Shown piece after piece: positions 49,295 to 63,261 of a stretch of DNA of 64,000 nt. The DNA comes from Triops longicaudatus (taxonomy: Eukaryota; Arthropoda; Branchiopoda; Notostraca; Triopsidae). The position numbers and the translations under genes are program-made. How positions within the stretch are numbered: position 1 is the stretch's first letter; each line of letters opens with the position of its first letter. The stretch is from positions 62,001-126,000 of the forward strand of contig JAGQDJ010000088.1 in the NCBI GenBank assembly GCA_022885665.1. The letters run 5' to 3'. The notes beneath the pieces were generated by a model. The model was given only the letters and a program-made list of their open reading frames with translations. It made no database searches and had not been told where the DNA came from.

Positions 49295-50439
49295 TCTGGA
49301 AGCTTAAAATCTACGAATTCATACAATTGGAGCTATTTTTAGTGAAATTTTACTAACGATGTATTCTACACCGAAAAATCTTTTACTACACCGTTTTCTA
49401 CTGATACTAAGTCTTTTTTAACGATGCTAAAGACTCTTCATGACTGCAAACTTCACAACAGTTTCGTGATTTTGTGTTCATATTTCAAATGAGTAGGAAA
49501 TGGGATCGAGTTCCGAGTTTCCTTCAGGGCAAAAAAACTTTTCCAGCTTTTCAAGTTGCTGCCTGCAGGCCCGAAATGAGTCCGACCCACTTGATGATAC
49601 TAATTAAGCGTCCGACAATTTCCCTCTGTTCTTGCATGTGACACAAAACGTTAATACAAGCTTTTTTCGGTTCACCTGTCACCTTTTCTTTTCTCCTCTT
49701 CGCGCTGAACACGAAAACTTTGGAAGGCAACATAATGACCACTTGCTACAATTAACTTTTCCATCGTCCAACCTCACCCAAATTGCGAAACACACCGAAT
49801 AAACAAGAAAGTCCCACAAACACCTGTAACCTGCACCAAAACTTGATTGACAGGTAAAACTTTCCACAAAAGCCAAGATTTCCCTCCAGAAATTAATTTC
49901 CTGTCAGTACTAATGTGTCTGTTTGTTCAAAAGCAATGGGTGTTGCAATCAATATAATAAACATAATCTTATAAGATAATAAACATATCTGTTAATGTAA
50001 TTAATAAATATAATTAAAATAGCTTTTAAATATTCCTAAAATTTCCTGATAATTATGAATTTAATAAAAAATATATTCATAAAACCTTACAAACAATACA
50101 ATAAATTCTAAGAATACATTCTAACAACATTCTAAGCATAGTAATTTACATTTCCGTATGATTCCTATGAAAAAAGAGTGATTACAGCCAGGTCAAAAAA
50201 ATTATCCGTATTTAAAAATATATTTGAAAATCGTAAATTACGAGAAAGAATTCAAGCCCCGCCTTCTTTTCATTGTTTCCACCCTTTTCGCAGCTTTTAA
50301 AACGTCGAGAAAAAGATTTGCAAGTAAGCTTTTTTTATTGCTAATAACTTTTCAAAAAATTAAAGAGCTTAATGACAACGGAAGGGAAACCCCCCCAGTA
50401 TGTTGGCCGTTTAGGTTTTGAGTTTCTGTTAGGTTAAGG

Positions 50440-50850
50440 TTTTTATGAGGAGCACCAGAAGAATTACACTATTTACAAGACAGTTGTGATAGCCTGGGGC
50501 GATGGGTGCCCTTAATGACACGGCGCCCATTGCTAGGGATATAATTTCCCCCTGCTGGCACCAGGTTCTTTTTGGGGTTCCTGCAATTGCGAATTAATCA
50601 CTATGGATCCCTGGAGAAGTGTGGTCGCATTTCCTCCATTGTCCTTGGAAAAGCTTTTCGGACTCGGCCCTGTCATTAAATCTTCAAGCCTTGTCAGAAG
50701 ATGAGCGACAGTCACGGCCCTAATTAGCATGGACCCAGAAAAGGTTCTAATGAAGGTCGCCTCTCTGCGTCTTTTATAAACCTTCTTAGCCAAGTCTTCG
50801 TGTTGCACGATACACAAAACCCAACGCACACACTATAGGACTTAATCCCT
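50440..50850. promoter_or_regulatory. Candidate enhancer island upstream of the ZFHX gene
   Basis: A mixed-composition non-coding island in very AT-rich flanks, dense in homeodomain-like cores: CTTAATGAC, CGAATTAATC, GTCATTAAAT, CCTAATTAGC and CTAATGAAG. It has Sox-like CATTGT (CCATTGTCC) and a near-palindrome TGGGTGCC...GGCGCCCA (about 50504-50531). A 98-codon minus frame crosses it without a recognisable domain. The motif density is what I see; enhancer activity is inference. Confidence 0.35.
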
Positions 50851-53800
50851 CGATTCCTTCAACGAAATTCACAATAAAACGACAAAATGACACGGAAAAA
50901 AAAGAAACAAAGCCAAGGTTTCGTGCACATTAAAAAAATACAAAAGAAACGAAAAATGAGAAAGAAATTAGATTAAATAAGAAGCGCATTAATAGTGCAA
51001 TACAAAGCTTTCTCTACCTTTTTTCTAATATAATTGCCTTTGTTCTTCTGTACGGTACAAATATTGTTGTGAAAATCAACCATAACGAAGTAAACAAAGC
51101 GAGTTAATTCGCGGTATTATGAATCACGGTAAGAAAAAGCTTTGAAATTTAAGAGAGTTGAAAATTAAAAATATGGTACAAACAAAAGGGCCCGATTTTG
51201 AGAAGAAAAACAAAAACAAAATCACGACTCACGACTCTGAATAGAACTATAGTGCTAAACTGTTACATTACGATGCAAAACTACAAGAAGAAAACCTATT
51301 TACGACGAAATTAGGTGCTAAACTCGAATAAACATACCACTTTAATTAATATGAGGTTTTACGTTAGGCAAAAGTATTTGAATACTGTTCAATAAATTTA
51401 GCAGACTTATACGCAAAAAGTGCACCAAAATTCTTACGGATATTGCCACATGCTTGCTAATACCACCTTACGAAGTAAGAAATAGACAACAAAAATATTA
51501 TTTTTGATTCTTTATTTACAATTACCACAAGCATTTGTTCCTTACTGGCTTATATTGACGTTTACATTCTAGTACACAATCGCTTGAAACTTCTAACATG
51601 TTTCCATTTTTCCAAATTTTTGGTTAATTCGAAATACCTACGAAGATGTAACATCTTAAGATTTCAGATATATCACAAAAGATCTCCCTTTTTTGTTCCT
51701 TAAGTTTTTTTATTTATTATTTTTTTTAATCAGATCTAGTTTTGTCCATTTTCTCGTACAACAATCAATAGCAAAAATTTAGCCATAATTTTCAAATTTG
51801 ATAAAAGCCTTTTTCAAGAGAAAATTAAATCACTGCAATAGAAATACTAAGCAGTAACATTACTGACAGAACAGCTTCTTTAATTTTTGAATTGTTTTTA
51901 TAATATGAAATCTGATAAGTTCCCATGTTATTCTCCCATAAGAGGTTACCTTAACGTCCCTTTGAACAATAAAGGAAACTTGAAAACAATATATAATATA
52001 TTAATAAAATATGAATATATGAATAAATAATATAATATATAAATAAACAACTTTGGACGGAAGATACAATTAGATATAATAAATGTACGCGCGTTTACGA
52101 ATGTCTTGGACTCAAGCAACGAATCACGTGTGACACGGGATTTTCCCCTAAAAAAATGTATTTAATCTCTGAAAATCGACAGTGGTACCGCTGAAACTTT
52201 TTTTTTTCTTGTAGAGAACTTCTTCGCCATTGTTTTTTGTCGTGCTTTTCTTTTAAGCTCGCTTTTTTCGTATTTAAGGAAACATTTTCCTTCCTATTCT
52301 TTTGTTCAGCTATTTTTTCAGTAATTATTTTTTGTAGTCCTCATTCACATTTACGGTTGTCTACCGTCAACTTTTCTGGTCTGATAACCCTCACACGCGA
52401 ATAAAACATACGAAGAACAAAAAATTCTTTCCTTCCATTTTTTGTTTACCGCAGAAGAATTTTCTCCTTTTTTCCAATCCCATTTGGGCTACCAGATTGC
52501 AAGACTTGGTTCCTCCTTCTTTCCTTCTCCTTCCTTGCTGAATAAAATAGCAAACATGACCCGCTTAAAAGGCGGGAGAATTTATAAAGAGACACCGAAA
52601 GAAAGACACCTTGAAACCCTCTGCAAGGTAAATTTAATGGAGAACGAAACCGCTTCCAGAAACTGGAACACCCTTGTTAACGATTGCAGATTTGGAAGAA
52701 ATAGGGAAAAAAGCGTGCAATCCAAGTTTTGCGAGGTTTTATAGCAAGAGTTGATACCATATAAAAAAGCATGCTCCTTTCCGTTCCGGATTCTTTAGGT
52801 TTTCTGGACCATTTGCAAATCCTTTTCCTTTAAGATTTTTTCTGGACTTTCTTTAAGCTTTTGAACCCTTTTTGCTCAAAGTTATGATTTTAGACTAAAA
52901 ATCTATAAAATTTAAATAAAAATACTTACTGCATTAAAGATTATTTAATATTTTATATTATTGCTATCTTTTATAAGTTGCTTCATAAATTAGAACTAAC
53001 AAACTTAAGCATTTTAATTTGGAACCATTTTTATTCATTTGGAAACTAATTATCATGTCAAACGTCTTGAATTAAACTTCGAACTTAATTTAATATTTCT
53101 TACGAATCTTTTATGAAGAGTTACAATAAGAAGCACATTTAGGCATTGTAGCCGTATACAATGTGTGGCTAATTTATCTCAAAGAACTCGTAATTACGCA
53201 ATGACTTACCCGTCGGCGGTGAAGTAGCGAAGAAATACGAACAAAAACGAGCACGTTAGTCTCCGAAGCGAGAGCCAAGGAGTAGTTATCTGTAACAGGG
53301 AGAGAATAACACACTTTATGAGTATTATTATGATGATATTCGTAAGCAAAGCATGAAAACGAAGCAAAAGAAAGATCGCGCAAAAAAAGTTATTTTTTTT
53401 TTTACTACGAGTCTGCAAGTAATATGAGCCAATAAGACCAATAGAAGCTTTCTTAAGGGTCAGATACCTAAGGTGGGCAAGAGCTTTTATACTTTCATTT
53501 TATTAAGTTTGGCCTTCCTTGGCCCAAAGTAGTGATATAAAAGCTAGTTAATGCTATAAGTAATCAATACGAGCCTGGGAGGTGAAAGACCTCCTAAAAA
53601 ACAGAAAACAAAATTGTATATCAAGTGCCAGCACTTTTTGACGATGTGAAAGTCTTAATTCGAGTTCAAATCTCAAAGGGAACTTTAAAACTCTTTTATC
53701 GACGCATTTCCTTTTCTCTAATGAAATTTCATTTTATTTGTCGCTTTTTATTTCGGTTTGTATTCAATAAGTGACTTTAGAACGTTAATGAAAAGTAAAT

Positions 53801-56800
53801 GAAGACTTTTTGCAAGTGAAAATTACTGTAAACACAACAGTTTTACGACGTAAGGTACACACAAACACATAATGGAAGAATAACATGGGAAAATTTCCGA
53901 CGTCGTACGGTATAAACAGTGAAAGAAATGAAAAACTATTGTGACAGTAATGTTGCTGTTAGTTATTTCATTGCAATAATTTGAGACTTTTTCAAAAAAA
54001 GCTTTTATTAAATTTTAATCTACGGCTAAATTTTCTCCACTTTTACTGTATACTAAGCACTGAGCTCAGTCTACAATAAAAAACCTTATTAAAGAAACAA
54101 TTTAAAATAAATAAAAATAAAATAAAAATAAAATAAATAAAAATAAAATAAATACAATTTAAAATAAATAAAACTAAAATAGGACCAAGTATTCTCAATA
54201 ATTTGATTGTTAAACACAAAGACTTATTTATGTATTCCAAAACTCAAGACACCTAATTTGTGTAATTTTAAGCATCTAGTAATTATGTGTCAAAATGAAT
54301 TTTCAACGGTAATTTCCGCCCTATTTCAGGAGTTTCAACTTCAACCTCATTTAAAAAGGAATACTTTTTATGAAACGGTGCAAAAAATGCTTTGGATCAA
54401 TTCAAGAATCGAAATTCGTGTTAATTACACGGAATGTACTCTAAAGGCAGTCAAGCATAGCTTATCTTGCTTAAATATTTAATAATCAACTCCTGGAGAG
54501 TAACTTATTTCGCAGAAAGCTTCTTCATATCGGCATATGAAAAGCTAGTTTGACAGTACAGCTCTTCTCTCCCACCCTCTCTGTTTCATAAAGTGCTACT
54601 TCCAGCATTTATTAGCTCATTTAACGACATGATCGGCTCTTGTCCATTCGCGTATAAGTCAAACTCGTCTTACGACTGCAATAATAACGAAATTTGTCAC
54701 CTAAAGCGTCATAATCCTTACAAAATGCGTCCTACTTTACCTTACACGACTTTTACTCAGACAACACAGCTCTTCAGTACATAACATAACCGCTTGGCCA
54801 TTATCATCGAGTTTTGTCCCGTTCTGCCACGTACTTGGGTAATGCTAAGTACTTAACTAACGACGGTATCTTATTCTCCCTACCTTTTGAGTACTGTACT
54901 GTATGTACCATACTCTACTGCTATTCCAAGACCCAAAAAAGACCAACAAAACCCCCCTGAAGCTGCAAAACCATAATATGTCCACAAAGCTAAGGAAAAC
55001 AACTAAGGAATGCGGTAGACATTATATACAAAAGCTGCAAGAAGCTTATAACCACTTACTCCCACCCCAACCCCCCATTTTCTAGTCTTGTCCATCCTTC
55101 TTTCACTAAAGACACGGCCTTTAATTCTTATCAGAGTGCGTTTCCGATAATAGGATCATCAAATTCATGTTTGTTGATCGCTGCCCAGCCAAAGTCGTCA
55201 TATAAGCTTCAAGTTAAGAGTACAAATGGAGTATAGGTACATATTTATGGCTTGGTGTCCGAGGGCACGCGAGTACGAGAGCACGATGTGCACGTACTTG
55301 CTCTAAACATTGGGAAAACAGTGTAAGTGACAAGGTAAAGAAGGCTGAAGGGCAAAATCGGATCCTGTGAATGACGGAAAATCGAAGAAAGATGTACACA
55401 AAAGCCGGTGAATAAAATATACGAAAATTTTTACGTTTTTCGATTTTTACGGTTTTTTTACGTTTTGATTTTTACGATTTTTACGTTTTGTGACGATCAA
55501 TTTGATCAAATTTTGATTAAGACGGTGTTCTTTTTCACTGAAAATGCTTTTGATACTCACTTGCTGACTTTTGAAACGAAAAAACATCAATAACGAAATT
55601 AATTTTTTATTATATATTGTGCTAAAAACTGGCTAAAACTATTGAAAGCAAAACTCGAATACGTTAAGAAAATTGTATTTCAATTTTAAATTTTGTCCAT
55701 TTTCTGAATTGCTAATTTAGTTTAATTTATCGTATTAGTGCTCGTTTCTATTAATTTGTGTTTTGATTTTTTTACATTGATTTGCATTACTGATTGGTTA
55801 TTTTTTTTTTATTTTCCGTATTCTTCAGGCGTGAGCTAAACTCGATGTTCATTTAACGTTGTTACTACTAAACGCATTTTCATTTATTAGTAACAGCTTT
55901 GGATTAATTAGAAATCATGGTTTACACAACAGATTTGGAAACGTTACACGCTTTAATTAACACTTTTTTCTTTCCTTGCTCAATATTTGTATTGCCTAGG
56001 GACTCGTTTCTTTTTCTTTCTTCATTTCTCCTAACGCTAATTGGCTAATTTTATTTTCTCAGACGGCCTTTCTCGGTTTAATTTACTCTTCGTCGTTCTT
56101 TCTCTTAAGCTCCATAAGGGAGGGTGTAAGGAAGCAAAAAGGAACGAAAATCTGTGAGCTTCACAAACTTGAACTTGGTGTGTCGAGCAAACGTTTTGCT
56201 TTTGCGTGTGTGCAATTGTCCTCATCACCAAAAAGACAATTTCTAACCCGTTTCGTCCGACACAACATATCGATCCGCCCTTGCCTTCACACTCGCCCCC
56301 AGAAACGTTCCACCCCCTCCTTACCCACACTGGACACCACGTTATTCTTACGTTGCTTTTTTCTTTCCAACGCTTCCCGTGTAATCCAAGATTCACTCAT
56401 AAGACATTGACAAAAAATCACACCTTGTTAACGCCTTTTTTACTTTTATTTTCTACAGAAAAACATTCCTTAAATTAATCCTAAATCACTACAGTCTCAA
56501 TGACTAATTACTTCGAATATTCAAAAAAATAGGTAACAACTCGGATAAGCTTAAATTTAAATAAATTTAAATAATTTTAAATAAATTTAAGTAAATAATA
56601 TTAAATAAATTTAAGTAAATAATTTTAAATAAAATAAATTTAAATCATTTAAATAAATTTAAGATAAATTTAAACTCCAATCAATCAACGAAGTCATGCT
56701 TTAACTAGATTTTTCGCTATTTTGGTGTTTTTCGATATTTTTTCTAATCACTTCTTTTTCCTAACTACTTTTGCGTGCACACGGTTTAATTTATTTTCAC

Positions 56801-57190
56801 AATTACTTGTGAACCCTAAGTAATTCGCAAAAAAATCTACAAATTAACTGCGAGGTAACTGAAGTACCGAGTTAAAGATTTTTGTTTTTCTAACGTAAAA
56901 ATTCCCGCTTAATTTCCTGTTTATTGCTCAAATTTCCTGCAAATTTATCTGTATGGTTTTTATTCTTCGACTTCAAGATATTCGTGTCACAGCTATTATA
57001 AATTCTCACTTGTTTACACTACTTTTTCTTCAAAATTTATTCATTTTTTCTTCAGAATTTATTCATTTTTTTAATATTTCGTCTGAGTTTTTATTCAATG
57101 TTATGAATGACAAATAAAATAAATAAAGTAAAAAATCGAAATTCTTGAATGAAACAGCTGTCGCAATAAAAACTAATGTGTTATCTCCAT
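50851..57190. other. Very AT-rich non-coding DNA, no gene supported
   Basis: Long A/T-rich stretches, including AATAAAATAAA-type low complexity at about 54095-54175. A GAGTTCAAATCTC T-arm-like string lies near 53661-53673 without a matching cloverleaf. Short open frames only. Confidence 0.6.
56555..56675. repeat. TTTAAATAAA low-complexity tract
   Basis: Irregular repetition of TTTAAATAAA/TTTAAGTAAATAA units over about 120 bp. It is probably a slipped AT-rich satellite-like tract with no coding content. Confidence 0.9.
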
Positions 57191-57850
57191 TATCAGCATT
57201 TGACCGCTTGACCTCGTACTACAAGCTTCTCGGGGGGTATGTTTGAAAAATCCGACTTCCGGGAGCCTTTTTTTCTGTTTCGTTCCTCTTTCCAAGTTAC
57301 TTTTTTGTCACCAGCAAAAATGAGGTATTGATTGAGGCAGTTTAGCAAGGGATCGATTATCTCACCTGGGTTTCCTAATTAAGGTACAGGCCAAGGCAAC
57401 GGTACCTATGTCGCAAAAGTACTTGTATATGATTTATCTTTCCTTTTTCGTCTCTTACTTTCTTTGCTTCTCTCAATTTCTACGCTGCACTTCTCGTTTT
57501 CTTTTCTGTCCCAGGCCTATGCTTTGAAACGTATTCCTTTACAACGAGAAAAAAAGAAAAAAATAAGGAAAAAGAGAAGCAAAGGCCTGCAAAAAAGAGT
57601 AGGGACGACCTTTTGTTGTCGACGCTCTGCGTAATGAGCGACGCTCGTTAACGGTGATTAATTGCTTTGCTGCTGAGCTCAGGCACACCAAACCTTCTCC
57701 CTCTTACAACTTGAGCTGTTTTCTTGATAAAAATAAGCCTCCTCCCCTTGCTACCTCCCACTAAAGCTAAAAAGAGAGGGTGGGAGGTGGTACCGGAGGG
57801 GGGTTGGTGAAGGAGAGTGGTCCGAGGCTTTAATGTAGAACATATCGATA
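57191..57850. other. Balanced-composition island
   Basis: Non-coding interval with higher complexity than its flanks, including GTGATTAATTGC and CTCGTTAACGG motifs, a purine-only run at about 57547-57590, and GGTACC sites. It has no recognisable gene. It could be regulatory, which is unproven. Confidence 0.25.
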
Positions 57851-60640
57851 AAAACGCGTGTCTAATTTTAAAACCTGTCCCTAAGAAACTTCGTATGTAT
57901 GAAGCGAGCTGTGAAAAATGTTACAGCCGGTCGTCTAACAAAAAATCCATATTGAAGAAAAAAACGCACGTCGATAATTTGAGCTTCTTTTAGGCTGAAC
58001 TTTAGGCCTAGCATACTGAGGGATCATCGATAATAAAATCGACTGAAATCCATGAATTAAAAAATTGGCGTAGCTACTTAAAATAGCTTAACAATGATTT
58101 TAACTGAAGGCAATATTTTTAAAGTACAGAAATATTTAAAGAACAATATTTTGAAGACAATATTTTGAAGTACAGAAAATAATATTTTAAATAACTACGA
58201 AAATTATTTTTAAAAATTGTAAAAAAATGTAAAAAAAATAATAAAAAAAATTGTAAAAATGTAAAAGCACCCAAGGATTTAAATTTACACAGTGTCTAGT
58301 ATTTGGAAGTCAAAAAGCTTGACGGTAGCAGAGCGAACGATTCTAATTAAAGAATGTAGTCATAGCGTGACTCCTTAATTGCTCGACAAGAAAGAAATAA
58401 GCCAAAAAGTAGGCTCATTTCTCAATTCTCGCCGGGGTCGTAACGACAAACTCGCGTTTCTTATATCAGATATCACGGTAATTGTACAGTTCGACAAGTA
58501 TTGTCCGTAGACGTATCCTAACAACGAATTTCTACTCAGCCATTATGCGTTGAGCGACTACATAGCGTAAATGTCTTACTATTACGTAAATACTGTTGCA
58601 ATACTTGACGAACTTATACGCAAGAATTCATGAAGGTCCAATTACGCATTCCAACACTGACTTTGCAGGCCTTATTAAAAGCCAATAAATGTAAGTCGTA
58701 AATTTTGAACACGCATAATTTGCAATTTTCTAATCCATAAAATTGAAAAAAATTAAAACCTGTAAAATTGGAAAATACTTCGTTTGCAAATACAAATAAA
58801 TCTTACCTTCTGTGTAATTTGCGTGTACAGGAAATTTTTTTATTGCAAAACCTTAAAAAAATGTTTCTAAAAATATGAACTGTTCTTAATGTGCTTAGTA
58901 CGTCAGTAAGAACTGACCTTAACTAAGAGCCTATGGTAACTATATGCCACTTGCGTGAGATTTATCCATGGCTGTCCTGAACATTCAGTAACCTACACAA
59001 GGCTTTTCTGAATGGAAGCTTTTCATTGTTACCCCGTGCCATGCGGTTAGAATAGGACCATCTGCGATTTTTTCTTTTCCTATAAATTACTGTACATCAT
59101 GCGTCCGACTACGTGTAGTACAGTACAATATGTAGTGACCGTAGCTTACATATAGGATAGTAGAGAATAAATGAAAGGAAGACGGCATGCCCTGTTTCAA
59201 GTTTTGTTGGTAGCACTTTTAAATACCTCCCATTCAGATTGTTCTATTCCTCTGTGGTCTATTATGTCTCATTTACTATAAAAAATATCTTTTGTGTCCC
59301 GTAAGGCTCCATTTAGCAGTACACCAATGCTTCCCTAAACGGTTAAGTGTGACTTCACAAAACTGGTGCAGCTAAATACATTACAGTACTGGCATTCGTG
59401 GAAGACATGGAAAAAAACTTGGGTGCCGGACTTGGGGTGTTTTTCTCGTGTTCTCTATTATTTCTCAAGCATAGCGAGCACTAAGCTTTGCGCTTTTAAC
59501 GTTTTCTTACACCGCAACAGGCCACATACTCCATTGTTTCTTTTTTAGTGAGACTACGTTAGAGACATACACTCGTGTGCATTATGTACCAGGTTTTGGG
59601 CTTTTAGCTCTCTGAATTGAGGCAAAGACAGAAAATGCCGCTCAACAATTCTAACCAGAGTAGCCTTCCGATCTTTTTTATGGCGCATAACTTGGAGAAG
59701 CCACACCGAGTTCTTTCTGAATAAGTGGACCAAACGTCACCGTGCAGCCAAACACCTTGGCTATTTGTTACCTTAGAAACTAAATCCAGCAGAGTTTGGA
59801 CTCCTATTTCACCCTTCCTTATTGATATAATTATCAAAATTTATCCGAAAAATATTTTTCTGATTTTGATTTGAATTTTGGAAGATTTTTTTTTCGTCTA
59901 CGTACGAAATTTTCTTAACAATTTATTTGGTCAATTTCTGATTTTTTAAATTTATTTATTTATTATTTTTATTTATTTATTTTTTTGAGTAATTTGCTTG
60001 GTCAGAATATTTGAATTTTTGAGGATTATCTCTGGAGTCATCTACAGAAATTAGACGAATTTGCATCGATAAACGAATGTGCTTATTACGTTAGCTTTCC
60101 AAGCGTTCTGCGGTGCCTAATACGTATAATGAATCCTTTAAGCCAGGAATGACCCGCTTGGGGGTTAATGGATTGTTTACTGAGCGTGTTGTATGCGTAA
60201 TTTCCCATGTCAGAAGATCTCATCTCATCTCATCAGAGGATCCTAGCTTTTACGCCCAATCTCACCCCAAATCCCACACTCCCTACCCTCCAAACAACCC
60301 TTTGCCTTCGTCATGCTGGACAAAAACTTGGCGAGCAGTAAGTGTCCATCCATCTTTGCTGCTACACTCTGTAATGTTGTTATTCCCTGTGAATAGTGGA
60401 AACATAAAGAAAATCTTCATACGCATATACATATCTTGATCATTTTCGGGCTTGAAAATATCCCTTGCTCAGCAGCACTACATTTAGCCTAATTTTTCTT
60501 GCTCCTGAAAAAATTGGCCACTCGCGAAAGCAAAAAAAAAGTTTTATTAACACGAAATATAAGAATAACTAAAAATTCTAATATATAAATAACGAAGAAA
60601 AGTAAATGTAAAATTCTCAAACACATGAAGCCTATAATGA
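57851..60640. other. AT-rich non-coding DNA, no gene supported
   Basis: Low-complexity A/T tracts at about 58110-58270 and 59860-60000. Fragments resembling the hairpin family (AAACTGGTGCAG at 59360, TGTACCAGGTTTT at 59585) suggest further decayed copies. No coding signal. Confidence 0.55.
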
Positions 60641-60644
60641 AGCG

Positions 60645-60960
60645 ACCCGGATGTAAGAGATTTTGAACTTTAAAATAGGGTTTACTGAAAAATAAGAGAC
60701 CCGTGTGTATGAGACATGAGCTCATCTCAAAGTTCCGTTAGAGAAATAGATAAGATTTTGGTTAGAAATAGCCTAAAGTGAAAACCCGCATGTAAGAGAC
60801 CTCAATGTACAGGACCCGGATGTAAGAGACTTAATCCGGATGTTATTTTTGAAGAAAGTGGATTAATAGAGCCAGTTCATTTATCTAGGGGAAAAATACA
60901 TTTGAAAGAAAACCGCATGTAAGAGACTAGACGCAAGAGACCCAGATATAAGAGACCTTT
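60645..60960. repeat. Clustered CGGATGTAAGAGAC repeat
   Basis: At least six copies of a unit close to CCCGGATGTAAGAGAC lie at about 60645, 60692, 60784, 60814, 60910 and 60938, with irregular spacing. Variants include CCGCATGTAAGAGAC and CCAGATATAAGAGACC. The same unit occurs in the ZFHX intron and in one copy near 62000 (CATCCGGATTTCG). Repeated short units like this are common in termini of pogo/Tigger-like DNA transposons, but no transposase is seen. Confidence 0.6.
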
Positions 60961-63170
60961 CGTGCAAAAACTCTAATTTTCTTACTAATTTAATTTTTAT
61001 TTTTTTTCCTTTTAATGGACACATCACTCGGATATCGAAGAATTCGTACAATTGGAATTTTACTGCTACAGAGAATCTCTACGTTTCAGTGTATCTAACA
61101 ATGAAACTGGAGCTACTCCAAGCGAATAAAAAAAGAATTTTTGTCCCAACACGTAAACACGGAAAAAAACATGAAAAAATAGCGATGACGCTAAGAAAAA
61201 TTCTGCGTAATTTGGAATGGTTTATTTTCTTTCTTACAGATACTTAAAAACCCTTTTTAGCCATAGCAGCTGTCGCCTTTTCATCACCTACATTTCTGCG
61301 CTTTCGTAGTCCAAAAGAAGAAGAATCTCTCGTTTCTTTTTCCCGCGTTTTTTTACACATTTTTTTAATTAATAGAGATAAAAGATACCCAGACAAGATT
61401 ATAAGAGGGGAGGGAGCATAAGGAACTCGGGCTACTGCTGTGCTTTCCAAGAAGGATTAGTGTTCATCACCTGGTCACAAGGTCCTAACGTAACAGAAAG
61501 AAATCTACTGTCGGAAAGAAAAAAGTCAGCTGAAAAGGACTTGCAATAGAAGCCGAGATGAGGGGCAACACAAGACCTAAGAAACGTTGGCCGAAAGGGA
61601 ACAAGATTGAGATTTTCCCACGTTAGTGTTTCTTTTACAAAAGTCTCAAACTTGCCTATATGCCATCGTCAATACGTTAAGAACAAAAAACAGCTTACGT
61701 TCTCTCTATGGCCTTGCTTCTTCTCCCCCTCTTTTCACTCTTTTTCACTCTTCTCTATCTGCTCTGTCCATCGCTCTCAGCCAGATATTAAATCCGCCAA
61801 ACGAGCAAGAAACGTGGTCAGTCTTAGAGCGCACCGGATTAGAGCAAGCTCTCATTACTCCAACCCTCCTTTTCACCCCTTCACCCAACCCCCCATTTTT
61901 CAATTACTAATACGAACCTTTTATGACTTTTCGTCAATAAAGTTCATACGTAACTTCCTCCTAACGAACCTCACAAAATAAAAAATTAAAAAATCAGTAC
62001 ATCCGGATTTCGTTATATGAGACGCTTTTACGTTACATTTACATAAATTTTTAAAAAGCTCTTCGAGTCTGTTCAATGCGGAGTTGATTACAACGAATTA
62101 CTCGTTATAACTTTTGCAAAATTCAGGCACAATCTTTCAAAAATAAAAAAAACTAAACAAAATTCAATAAATTTTAAATAATCTCTCGAAAGCTCTGAAA
62201 AGGGAGTAAGTTGTCAGTAATTTAATTTCTAAAACAAACAAATATTTCTACCATTGACCAAAAAGTTCTGGAAAAAAGGGATTTTTAGGCTGATGTTTTT
62301 ATTGTTTTTATGTTGGCTTCCTCTTGAGCTGTGTAAAACCAAAGAAGTGAGTCAGAAAAAAGTAAGAGGAGGGCTTTATGACGTTGAGGGAAGTACACTA
62401 TTGTAGACTGTCCACCCTCTTTCTCCCTCCTCTCGTGTATAATTACCAAGTTCCTGGCGATTCTCAGAGCCAGGCCAAAAGAAAAGGGAGAAGTCCAGCC
62501 TGGGACTATCAAGGCCCGTCCGCGCATTTTTATATGCGATCAATACACCCATGGGCCCACACACACACTACACACATGTAGATACGTAGGATATACGAAT
62601 GTATATGAAAGCGTTTAGACAATTCTGCCAAGAGCTCGTGCCCCAGATTTGTTCCAGACTTTTTGTGCGTACACAAGCTAATTTCTAAAAATTTTTCCAA
62701 AAAATTGTAATGCAAAGACTAAATTGGGTTTTAATGAAAATACCTCGTTAACTTCACGTAAATAAATTGTCATTTCAGCATATAAGATATTGCGTTACTT
62801 CTACAAAAATTACACGAAACAAAATTAGAACTATAAGTAAATTCTGTGAAAAATAACAAAAAACGCGGTTTTTCTATCATTCGCAATAATTAAAGATTTT
62901 GATAGTCTTTTTTATGAAACGAAGGTTACATTTCAGCTAACATTATATTCACGTTACATTTCAGCTAACAACTAATATGGAGAAACAATTATATTATGCT
63001 CATAAAAATAATTCCGAAAATAAACATTATAAGGAACAGGTCACAAGTTGCAGCAATAGATAACTAGTAATTGAAAAGACAAGTTTCGGATCGAAAAGTT
63101 AAATACTCAACTGTGAGCTTTTTGTGAGCGTGTACTTTTCTTAGTGACTTGAAGCTATGAAGCAAAATCT
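60961..63170. other. Non-coding DNA, no gene supported
   Basis: Mixed AT-rich and moderately complex DNA (about 61240-61960 and 62330-62600). The 124-codon frame at 61607-61981 (+) has no recognisable domain. CGTTATATGAGACG and CTCGTTATAAC near 62015-62110 resemble Tigger-like terminal text. Confidence 0.5.
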
Positions 63171-63261
63171 TTTATTTGTCTCTGATCCACTGTCCCGCCA
63201 TAAACATCTCCCATTTCTACTGCGGTTGTCACCCCGTTTATTTTTGGTCGGTTACTAAAAC

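Larger units (their letters stand above)
43506..50430. other. Non-coding DNA with dispersed repeats, no gene supported
   Basis: AT-rich with several mixed-composition intervals (about 43720-44100, 45060-45620, 47110-47760). A TATAAATA flanked by inverted CCCCTA/TAGGGG lies at 45353-45373. Four hairpin-family copies lie at 46668, 46751, 48011 and 49231. All frames are short and without recognisable domains. Confidence 0.5.
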
